From: Pyrrhosoma nymphula
Lineage: Eukaryota > Arthropoda > Insecta > Odonata > Coenagrionidae
DNA length: 64,000 nucleotides
Direction: 5' to 3'
Assembly (NCBI GenBank): GCA_963573305.1
Contig: OY754336.1
Span: 2,356,001 to 2,420,000 of the forward strand
Numbering within the stretch: the first letter of the stretch is position 1; every line of letters begins with the position of its first letter. Below are positions 24,201 to 36,200 of the stretch, piece after piece. Below the pieces are notes generated by a model. That model had not been told where the DNA came from. It saw only the letters and a program-made list of their open reading frames with translations, and made no database searches. The position numbers were made by a program, and so were the translations under genes.

Positions 24201-27200
24201 AATATATTATTACAATTATCAAATTTGATTTAACAAAATATTTCTTCAATTTTAGGATAAGTAAACAGCCAATTTTTTACGTTTTTTTTAGAAAAATATA
24301 AAGATTTACCGCCCTTTTGTACTCGGATGGTAATAAGTTGTAGACTTTTGGCCCAATGCATAAGAAACCTTTTTCTGAACAGTGACAATTTGGGCCTCGG
24401 TAAGGGTGTTAACACCCTACGAAAATTCCACTTGCCCGGCCTATTTGACACCGGTACTTTTGCTCCACTCTTCAAAAAAAAGAGTAAGTACTTTATACAC
24501 ATACAAGTGTCTGAGAGGGAGCAATTTTAAATTTTTAAAGAGCGGAAAGGACGACTCATAGGAATTATGTTTTAGCATCACACGAATAATCCTCTTTTGC
24601 AGGGTTATAGCTGGATTAATAGAGATCAGATAAGCTCCACCCCATGCAATTATACCATATGTCATTCTCTCGGAGTTTTCCGCGGCGATTAGATGAATTT
24701 TCCATTCTTCTTCCGGGTATCTGCCGCGTCGTTGTGTTTTTCTGACAACGTTTCTCCTCCCGTCCTGGAGGCGTCTTCAGGTCGAAGATATCTGCACTGC
24801 ATTTGGTCCGACTTATATACTGGAGCTGGTCGCATCTGATTGGCTGTCAATTATGGTGGAAAAACCACTTTTCGCACCATTTCTCATAGCGTTACGCACC
24901 AATACTCTCTTCCAAGTGGTAGCTAGGTTGTAACCATCATCCCCCCTACATCGCAGGGACAGCGGAACCTATTGGCAGAATACTCAAGAAACACAACATT
25001 GTGACCAGGTTCTCCACCACCAAGAAAGTGAGAGACATTCTGCCTAACCCGAAAGAGCAGATTCCTAGCACCATGAAGGAGGGAGTGTACAAAATCAACT
25101 GTACATGTGGGGAAGCCTACGTTGGACAAACAGGAAGAGCAATTTCCTGCAGAGTGAAGGAACACCAGAGAGCGACCGAAAAGAAACAGTTCCGCCTCTC
25201 AGCAATAGCCGAGCATGCCTGGTCGGAGCCTGGTCACTCCATATTTTTCGAGGAGACCAAAGTTCTGAGCGGGGAGAGCCGATACTTCCCACGACTGATA
25301 CGGGAGGCGATCGAAATTGCCAAATGCCCCAAAAATTTCAACAGGGATGATGGTTACAACCAGGGATGTGAAACGTAACGAAATTTCGTTCCATGAACCG
25401 CTTCTGGAAGGGTTCGGTCCAAAGAAACGGTTCATGAAACCGAACCTCTTCTGTAACAAAAGCGCTTGGAACGAAAATCGGTTCGTAACAAACGTGGAAC
25501 CAAACCGTTTTTGAGAATCTTGTTTCAGAAACGAAAAAATCGTTTCGGTTCCGGTTCCAAACTAGGAAAAACGGTTCGGTACGGAGTAAAATTTACCAAA
25601 AGAAGGTTGGATGCATTTTGCCGCTCTGAGCGATAACCTTGGTATACTGATCAAGTGAGCGCTGTGACGTCTTGGGACTGAATGAAACGACGTCACGGCT
25701 GTGATTGGTCGCCATTTGGTGAGTGGAGAAAAACACCGATCACCATGATGATCTCTCGTGAGCAGAAGGGAGGAAAACAAGTGAGAGTCTCGCGGCACCC
25801 ATATAATCGGCGCTCTCACATTAAGTGATTATGACGTCATGATCAAGTGATCACTGAGCAAAGTGTAACTGAATGGAGCCTATGATAAGCAACCAACTGA
25901 GATTCAAACCAAACACGATGCGCTGTTATCATCTGTCTATTGAATATTTTGTGGCCCTCTCAGGGACGGTCATTTTATGAGCCTCAGGGGTGGGACGGTC
26001 ACGAACACGTGTTAGGAGGGTCCCCGACCCTTCCACCCACCTTACCGTTATGCTCAGGCTGGGAATCCCAGGTCGCACACAGCACATACTCAAGACTCAT
26101 GTTATGAACGCGGTGGAGTTGACCCTACAGAAGGACATCCCTCTTTTGTTGCAAAAGCGTGTTCGCTTCGGAATTCTCTCTAGGTTTCCCTGATCCTACT
26201 TACTGCTCATTCCTTATCTTATGGAAGCAACAAGGTTTTCTCATTGACAGCTCATTATTCTGATGAGGTCAACATAAAAGGACGTGGCAGAACATACGCG
26301 ACTAATTTTTTATACAAGTATGGACATCAAAGGGTGTTATAATAGGTATTTGGAAAGGACATGAGATCAATGAAACATTTACAAAAACTTTATGCCAAAA
26401 ATGTAATTTAGTGACTTACAAATCTTGATTTTCTTCTTTTCTTTTGAATATTCTATTACATCTAACCAATTGAATGTCGTTGACGATTTTTGAACGTAAT
26501 CTGCTTATTATTGATTGCAGTATAAACTTTGTGTGTGAAAAAAGCCTTTCAACGCTTACTTGCGTGGTAGGAGCTGCAAGGTCGGCACTGACTAGTTCTT
26601 ATCGTTCTGGATCACTATATTTTCTTTGGCACCAATTTGGCACTAAAATTCAAACTACCAGTAAAAAATTAAACTAACTTGAGCATTTGGTAGAATATTC
26701 TTCTCAAGATCTGCAATAAGTGGCGTGAATGAACCCTGTCAAGCTAACTAAAATTTGTTTTCGGCTTCAGTTCGGAAGCGAGTAATGACAAACCTCACCC
26801 CTCACACCCATGTTTATGACATGCCTAAGGCACTTCCGAGAAATCTGTCCTCAATGTACATACAAACGTACCGACTAAATCTTGCCACTTACAGCGTGCT
26901 ATTATACTCTCTTACCCTCTCTCACCCTCTTACCTCTTCTCGCCCCCCCCCCCCCCCCCTCCGACCTTAGCGAGCCGGACTGAGTGGTGCACACCAAGGG
27001 ACACCGTAATCCACCATCGTAAATAAACAAAGAGAAATCTTGAAAGGGGAATACCGCCCAACACATGCAGCTGCAGCAAAATCGCCGATGCTATGTGGAA
27101 CCCTGAGTTGTTTTGTTTCTAAGCCGGTGTCCCACGGTAAATTGTTTCGTAAATTTATTCATGAATTCCATATTCATGAAAAGAGATTCCTGAACTGTTG

Positions 27201-30200
27201 GACCTCATGTCACACGAGCAGGAAAAATTCATGAATTTGGCGCTGATCGGCTGACGGCCGAGAAGAGAACTTTTTGTGCTGTCATCAATAGTGTGGTCTC
27301 TGTGCAATCAGAGAAGATATTTTTATAGCAGTTCGCTAGCCCAGAGTCGCCGACACTAGGCCTGGGCGATATTGGTGATTCAATATCGTGATATGACAAA
27401 TTAAGTATATCGTATCTTGGCGATAACGATAACTCATATCGTAACGATAAATATCGTTTTATCGCGCTTCAAACGACAACTTATTTCGTGACGATAAATA
27501 TAGTCTTATCGCGCCTCAAAATATTGTGATATATCACGCGATAAAAACCGCAATATCACGTTCCGATAAAGAATTACGATATCACGCTGAGTTAAAATAT
27601 CACGATAAAAGATCGTGATATTGCGCTCGATAAATTAATCACGCCCGATAAAACATCACGATTAATAACACGATATTGCGCCCCGATAAAATATAACGAT
27701 AAATATCACGATGTTGCGCCCTAATAAAATATTACGATAAATATTACCTAAAAATATCATGATATTGCGCTCGATAAAATATCACAATTAATATCACAAT
27801 TAATATCACGATAAAATATCGTGAAGTTGCGCTCGATAAAATAATCGCGCCCGATAAAATGTCACGATAAATACCACGATAAAATATGGTGATATTTCGG
27901 TCGATAAAATATCGTGATATTGCGGTCGATAAATTATCGTGATATTGCGGTCGAAAAAGTATCGTGATATTGCGGTCGATAAAGTATCGTGATATTTTAT
28001 ATCACGATAATGCGCTCGATAAGGTAATCGTGGCCGATAAAATATCACGATAAACGTCACGATAAAGTATCATGATACTGCGCTTAATATTGCGCTATCA
28101 CGTAATCGCGCTCGATGTATGTACTATGATGTCGCGCCGGAAAAACGTGTCAGACAAGCCAATCAGTGTCTGAGTTTCATTAAGAAAATACAGAGTTTTC
28201 TTATTTACAGAAATTTACCGAATATTGGCTTGCGCATGCGCAGTGTAACTATGAGAGTATTCATGAATAAATTTACGAAAAAATTTACCGTGGGACACCG
28301 GCTTAACGCTTACGAGTGGTCGTCTTAGAGTAAAAGTTTCGGAGGGAGCAGAAAATATGAAAGGAGTAAAACACCCAACGATCAAAATAGTGGGTTGAGA
28401 AGGAAAATACCAAATATTATTCAATATTCTAAGATAGCACCCTTATACTCGAACGCAGCAGCGAGCAGCAGCATTTACGTGTCATATTATATATCTCAGT
28501 TTTCATAGTCCCTGCCACTCCCCTTCCCCTTGCGCCCCTGTACCGCCACTGGACCGAAAAAAACCGTTCCAAAAGCGGTTCAAATTGTTACGGCGGGTTC
28601 CGCTTCAGCTTGAACCGAACCTCTTCTCTTTCGCAGACACGGTTCTGTTCGGACCGAACCGCTCTCTTACCAAGAAAAAGGTTCGGTTTCACGTGGAACC
28701 GTACCGCTTCAGAGGTTCGGTTACGTTTCACATCCCTGGTTACAACCTAGCTACCACTTGGAAGAGAGTATTGGCGCGTAACGCTATGAGAAATGGCACG
28801 AAAAGTGGTTTTTCCACCATAATTGACAGCCAATCAGATGCGACCAGCTCCAGTATATAAGTCGGACCAAATGCAGCGCAGATATCTTCGACCTGAAGAC
28901 GCCTCCAGGACGGGAGGAGAAACGTTGTCAGAAAAACACAACGACGCGGCAGATACCCGGAAGAAGAATGAAAAAAAAAAAAAAAAAAAAAAAAATTATA
29001 CCATATGTCAATTTAGAGTTAACTAATGCATTGTAATATAACCTCAGATTATCTAACGAACATTTGTTACGAAGCAGATAAAATTTAGCTTGGGCATACC
29101 ACAATACTTAAGTTACAGTCTATGTGTTGTGTCCACTTCAAACCTTGATCTAGGGTTATTCCTAGATAAGTTATACTATTTAAACGTTCAATTACAATGG
29201 GATCACAGCATGTATCAGGATTGCAGTTTATGTCATAATATTTCAATTTCCAATTAAAAGTAAAATGATTACAAACATATTACGATTACAAACATATATT
29301 TCGTTTTATGAAGACTCATTTTAAGCTTGTTTGAATTAAACCATTTCTTTAGATAGTTTAAGTCTATCTGCATACTATTTTTAACTTCTTCCCAGGTTGA
29401 CTCATCATAACATAAGGCAAAATCATCAGCAAATGCTGTCACATAACCTTTAAATTTAAAGTTACAGAGGTCATTCACATATATCAGAAATAAAATTGGG
29501 CCAAGTGCTGAGCCTTGTGGGACACCAGAACTGATACATTTGTAGTCACTGTAGTTGTTATCAACTACCACGCATTGGGAGCGATTTGCCAAATAACTCT
29601 GGAACCACTGAAGAGGGATTCCCCGAATACCAGCTTTCTCGAGTTTAAATAAGAGGATATTATGATCAATGGAGTATTTGCACAAATTTAGGAAACAACG
29701 GCAAATGTTAACTTTGAACATAAAAACCCTAAATCCAAAATTTAGCTGTTTCACATTGCCTACTTTTTAAATAATAAGAGATTTAAAATCACAATTTTAG
29801 CCTTGCGCACAAACAGACCGCGGATATTGCGACTGCTGTGACGTCATCCCCCTGACTCGGCAGTCGCTACCGGGTTTGTTTACATTCGTTCTGGTTCTTT
29901 TCCGCCTTGAACGGTGAATATTTTGCGCAATAGGCTATAGGGTGCCGAAGTACACTATGCAGGTACCAAATTATACCCATGGCATAATTAATACGATAAA
30001 GAAGGACCAGAGTTTAATGAATTGAATGATAATGTAAGCGATTTATGCCTATTAGACTGTGCTATTATTTTGTTTGTTATGCCTGCGAAGCACTTATACA
30101 ATCATTCAATTTCATCAATCCTGTAAAAAACAACAAAACAAAAAGAGCACAGCACACAGGACATTGGCGCGTTAAAAACTATGGATAGTTATACAAACTG

Positions 30201-33200
30201 AAAAGTAAGAAAAAGTACCCCCTCGGATCTCTCGTGATCGTGATCTCCGAACTGCTAGGCGATGACTTGACCGCGTCTCCATCACCATAACCGACATATC
30301 ATTGTTTAAAATACGGGAATTATAAAATAATTCATCCATGTTTTCATATGTTTAAAATATTTTCCAAATGTTTTTTCATTTCAGTGATGGCAATAGTTTT
30401 CGGCCACCAAACCGTTAGACGCAACATTTTAGACAGCTAAAAACCCATGTGCACAATCTAAACTAAACTCAGTATATTTCCATTTATGATTAAGTAAGAT
30501 ACTTTATACTTTTCTACAAAATTTGTAGGTACTTAGTATATTATTTAATCATGAATACAAACAAAAATAACTTATACGAAGTGAAGCCTGCCACTGTCAA
30601 GTTTTGCGCAGTAAGTTTAGACTGTGCCACCATGCACACAAAAATAGTACATAGTAAAGCACTCGGTAGTCAACACCATTTAAGACGCACGCAATATTAT
30701 AAACTAACAGCATATTCGTAGATTGGGTTTTGCTTCGCTATCTGTTAATACCAGCTGAAAATGTGCCCAGATAACCAAGATTTGAGGTGAAAATTTCTTA
30801 TTTTTCCAATTTTTAGTTTAATGATTTCAGATTAGTAAGCATTTTCAACAACTATCAATAATAATTTTGGAGAAACATTGACAGCAAGAGAAAACACCCA
30901 TTGAGATTAGCGTGGTGATGAACGAGACTGATATTTTCGTGAATACACGTATCGATTGTAAAAAAGTTTCAAATAATCAAGATTGATATTATAAAATGAA
31001 GAGGGTTACTACTTATATTGTACTCAATATACGAACATATTATCGAGCGCCACAATGTTCACATAAAATCCGAATAACTTATTTCAAGGTTAGAGACGAT
31101 AACCTTAGAACTTCCGACCTGCTAGGCGATGAATTTACCGCTGAAAATATACCCCATTACAAAAGTTAATACTGGCCTACGAGGAAATTTATAACTGCTA
31201 CAAAAGCGATCGGCATTGGATATTTGGTGATTGAATTGAATAATTATGAGTAGCAATAATATATGTAGTTTGCAGTTTAAGATAACCTGCATGGAGTACA
31301 AATTCGCATGTCAAAATAATAAACATGAAACGGTTTCCCTTACCCTGGCACAAGATGTACACATGCCGTCGATCAAATTAAGAATAACATAAGAAACAAT
31401 ATACTTTTACAGTTACGCCTTTTAAAACTTTGGTAATTTTTTCTAACTTTTACTATATTGGTAGAGAATTCTAATGAATTACTGAATGACAATTCCCCCC
31501 TTTACTATTCACCCAAAATTATCCGCATTCCGCCAAGTCATTACTCGATAGTTGATGCAACCATAGTTTATAGTTGGATCAAGCCTCGATTATACCTGTT
31601 AACTTTACAAACGTAATGATTCCCTATTTTGAATCAGTAAAGTCGGAATAATTCGTATATTTCCACTTCATACATCCTCAACACGCTATAACACAGTCTC
31701 ACCTGTCTGCTGCAAGGGGGATTACGTCACTACGCAACGAGCCAATGGCTGGGCGTAAATATATCGTTGCGAAAACAATGCTCAATAAATCGTGATTATT
31801 AAACAAACTAGGCAAGATTTAGAGCTGGTAATTTAAATATATTATTATGGAAACACAATTTACGATATAGAATGGATTTCATAGCAATTATTTGCAATTT
31901 ATGCAAACACTCCATTGGGTATTTTCCACGTATTTCAAACTATCGATATTCTGATTCTGTTACTTGAACTTATTGCATTGGCCAAAAGTTTTCTAATCAA
32001 ATTGTATGAATTTCGGTTTTAAAAGCTAAAGAAAGTAGAAGGTTACGAATCCTCCCGAGCACACTCCGAAAACAACCGAATGACCTGTGACGTCATTTTC
32101 GCTGTTTACATTTAGACCCAGGCGTTTCCTTATGCTTACGGTGGAAACAAGTGCGGTGAAAGTAGTTTTGGACGTTTTTCTGTTTTTGATGTGCCTTTAA
32201 ATGGCATATATAGATGGTGTTTTGTGTCACAATGTACAAATACATCAGTGAAAACACCGAACAAGAAATGCATTCATGCAATCACGACATTGAATATTTG
32301 AAATTTCTTCCTTGGATTCCTCAATGTCCACCCGTAAAAATGTATGCTTTACTTCGCACTTCGTGTTCTGGACATATTCTTGCTATGACTGTTCACAGTG
32401 GTCCATCTCTCTCTACTTGGACGTATCATATAACATTACAACCATAACTCTCACAAGAATCTTTATAATAAAGCAACACTTAAATTAAACTATGAATAGA
32501 CATTTAGGAGATAAAATCTATTTTTAGGCATTTCTATAGTCGAGAGACCACTTATAGAAACCTCTATAAACAATTACTAATTAACAAATCACAAATTAAC
32601 GTCTTAAGTGTGTTCATTATTTGCAGCGTAAACGTTATGTTGATATGTTACTAAGGTACTGTTTGTTTACTTTTGCATGGACTGGTATGGACTTAGAGAA
32701 ATAAAGAAGAAGTATCCTAATGATTATGAGTGTATTGGAAAAACAATTAATAAAGCTCATATACCAAATACATAACTATATGCATTAAAATGATAAACAG
32801 TTTTGACGATTTACAAGCAAACTTTATGCTTACATTTTTTGGACTTAAGCTCCACGAATTTCGGAAGCAGTAAATCGCTCGTCTTTCTTCATAAAAACGC
32901 CTACCATAAACATATATACTTAGGGTAAATTGTCTGATGTGGTTTTAATAAAACCATTGCACGCCAGTCTTTGTTTGCAATGAAAACTCTTTAAATATAC
33001 GATCTCTTCTACAGTCCTTCACTTTCTCCCTCACAGCTGTCTATCGCTCAGCGAAAATGACGTCAAGCCAATCAGATTTCGTTTCGCAGCCGCGTAAAAA
33101 ATTGAAATTTCGACTATTTGAATCTTAAATATCTCAATTAATATTGAATCAATTTTAAAACTATTTTCGCTCCGCAAGCTTGTTCGAGTTAAAGTAACAT

Positions 33201-36200
33201 ATAAATATCCATTTACTTAAATTTAAAATTTTGGAAAATACCCAATTGTATCGAAGGCCTTTTGGATATCAATGAACAATCCAGCAGTGCGTTTGTTTCT
33301 GTTCACTGAGTTATAAACATGAGAAAGGAATCTTTCTAGGGCATCTTCAGTAGATCCATCTTTTCTAAATCCAAATTGGTTTCCACTGAAGAATTGGATT
33401 TTATCAAGATATTTTATCAATCTTAGCTTCACTATTTTTTCTAATATCTTTGAAAAATTGACAAAAGAGAAATCGGTCTATAATTTTGAGGTAGATGTCT
33501 ATCTCCTTTCTTAAAAATGGGTTTAATAATCGATGTTTTAAGAGAATTAGGAAATACCCCACTAGGAAATACCCCACTGGCCAGGCTTAAATTAAATGTG
33601 TAACAGAGTACTGGTGCAATATCATTGATAATCAAATTTAATAACTTATTATTCAAGCCGTCATGACCAGCAGATTTACTAAGAGGTAGAGATTTAACGA
33701 CTTTAGTTACTTCAGAAGGGTTAATTGGTTCGAAGAACATAGAATCAGTGCATGTGGAGTCACTAACAGATGCAAATAGGAATGGATCTATATTGGTTTT
33801 ACCGGGAGGTATGCAACTATCAAAGACACTACTAAAATAATCATTTAACGTATTGGCAACATCAATACTCGAGGAAATTATCTTTCTGTCTACATTGAGC
33901 TGTATTCTATGTTGAATATTACTAATTTCCCAAGTTAGCTCCCTAAAAAGTTTCCATTGCTCCTTCAAATTTCCCTTGTGCATTTCAAACCTTTTCAAAT
34001 AAAAATTATTGGAGGATGTCTTAAGTTCAGTTTCCAGCTTATTCCTGCACCTGATAAATTCATTTGCAAGCCCCTCATTTGTTGGGTGGTGCGTATATTT
34101 TTTTAGCAAATAATTATTTCTCGCGATAAGACGAAGTAATGTGTCAGTCATCCAGGGTTTAAGTTTTTTACGATTGCAATTATATGGCTTCTTATTTTTA
34201 GAAGAAGATAAGCAACTTATTAAATATTTGTACATGAGAGAAAAAGCCACACAAGCATTAAATGCATATAAAGGGTAGAATCATTGGTTGAATTAAGAAT
34301 ATTAACATTCATATCACCAGCGATCACTAAATTATGTGCCACCTCCGATAGTAACGTTTCTATTTCTGAAATGAATACAGTAAAACCCCCATACAACGAA
34401 TTTGTTGGGACCGAAATCATGACTTCGATGTAGGGGGTTTTCGATGTATGGAGGTGGTGTGCGGGTTGCGTCTCCACAGGGGCATTCAAGTGTTCCACGT
34501 GCTTTACGATGCAAGTCGAGTAAATATCTCAATATTGCTTTATTCACCATTAAAACCAATTCACCAAGAGTGATGATAAACAATTTTTATTGTTTACCAT
34601 CAAATACCGTGGCTATCACCGCGTTATTTTCAATCTGCGTATTTCTAATTGAAATTACTGTTTTTTTATTTGATTCTGCTCTACGCCTCATCGCTTACTT
34701 TAGTTACGCTCTGAAAGTAAAGGAGCGCCAAAATTAATGCTTAAGGATTATGTATTTTAAAGTGCTCCATAATTTTTCTGAGTATCTAGTCGATATTATT
34801 CTTAGAGTGCAATAATTTAAAGTCAATATCAATTGGCAGTTTTATGCAGCAATTTTGCTTGAAAGAGCACATATTGCCATTTAGACTTCCGAAATAAAAC
34901 GCACTGTTGGAATCCCATTGAAATACCGGTAAATATCTATGTTCGTGACCAGAATATACTAGATATCGATAAACGACGATGGAATTTAGGTGGGGCGAGT
35001 TAGTTACCACAAGTATAAGCGTGGCAATCGGCAATGCATTGAGGTCACAATGGCAATCTCAGATGATAATGCATTGACGATGCCGTTAACGCGTGTAAGA
35101 GGCGCACCCCTCTTTTTATGCGTCGAAGTTGAAGAAAAAATTTTGGGGCTTTTTTTCTCCTATTGCGAGGTGTTGCGGGCCTAACTTCGAATTTTCGGCC
35201 ATTATCAAAGCCGCTTGCGATATTCTCATATAATTTACGCGGCATTTTTCATAAGCATGTATGGACGTCGGAGGCAAGTATTCACTTGTAGCCTTAGCCC
35301 TACAATGCTTGCATTGTTTATTGTCCTTTGGAATGAGTGGAGTAAATGATATTCATTAAAACAAAACAAATTCGACCTCGCTACAATTCGTGTTTAGTTG
35401 GCAAGTGCGGACAGTCTCACCGAGCTCTGATTTATAAATCCGAATCCCCCCACCGTTTTCCTAATGCACAAGTCATAGTCGCTGTAAGTCGCCTTTTAAA
35501 ACGTGGTTAACTTTTACAAATTATATTTTGCTGTAAACGATGACGAGTGGGAATGCAAACACGTTAAATGCAAAATACCCAAGCGTCAGCCGCGTAAAAA
35601 ACGAACGATAAGGCGTAGATACGACATCAAAACTTGAAAAAAATCAAACTTTGAAAGAAATCATAACTGTCAATGGAATTTAAAGCATTTATTATTTCAA
35701 TATGGTCCAGCAGCTCGATTCTGTAAATGTCATAGGCGTCATAACACGTGAATTATGGCGGATTCGCCTCAGCTGTGACGGATCCGTCAGAGGAGCGATT
35801 CTGTAAATGTCATAGCCGTCTTAAGTGCTTTTTTTCCGTCATAACTTTACACGTACGGGAGACCCCGTGTTAGCCGTCATTAGGGCATTGAATAGGAGTA
35901 TTTTTGTTCATTACTTAAGATATTTATATGTTATCACCTTCAATTCTCCATTTATTGTATATAAAAACATCATATTTTACTCGGACACAAGTAAAAGAGG
36001 CTAAAACGGTATTCATAATACAAAACTAATTTTAACTATAAGCGGTAAATTTTGCTTAAATAAATGTTTAACTATGTACAATGTTCTAGAAATCCATAAC
36101 TTTAAACATAAAACTTTTACGTAGGCAAAATTTACCGCGTATACTTAAAATTAGTTTCGTATCATTATAATACCTTTTTACGGCATCTTTCACTTTTGTC

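Larger units (their letters stand above)
25361..28738 (-). mobile_element. hAT element nested in the PLE
   Basis: Ends CAGGGATGTGAAACGTAAC in inverted orientation. 8-bp duplication GTTACAAC at 25353-25360 and 28739-28746. Subterminal regions (25380-25570 and 28555-28725) are full of GGTTCGGT/GAACCG words. A transposase C-terminus on the minus strand at 26.5 kb confirms the superfamily. 3378 bp including a nested TA-flanked element. Confidence 0.9.
24665..28993 (+). mobile_element. Penelope-like element with inverted 3'-end copy
   Basis: 17-bp target duplication AATTATACCATATGTCA at 24648-24664 and 28994-29010, inside the LINE. An inverted copy of the 3' end (24703-24942) is followed by sense coding sequence from about 24944, then (after the hAT insertion) the rest of the 3' end (28747-28973) and a poly-A run. 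The element is 5' truncated and has lost its reverse transcriptase. The 3' end has CTGAAGA, a short GC-rich stem, then GAAACGTTGTCA, an arrangement resembling a minimal hammerhead ribozyme. Confidence 0.85.

Noticed and set aside
27806..28060. 84-codon minus-strand ORF with repeated YRPR/YRAR words
   Set aside because: It is the minisatellite read as protein.
29671..29754. MKQLNFGFRVFMFKVN... as RT N-terminus
   Set aside because: It belongs to inserted element A. Block A of the RT is at 33247-33300.
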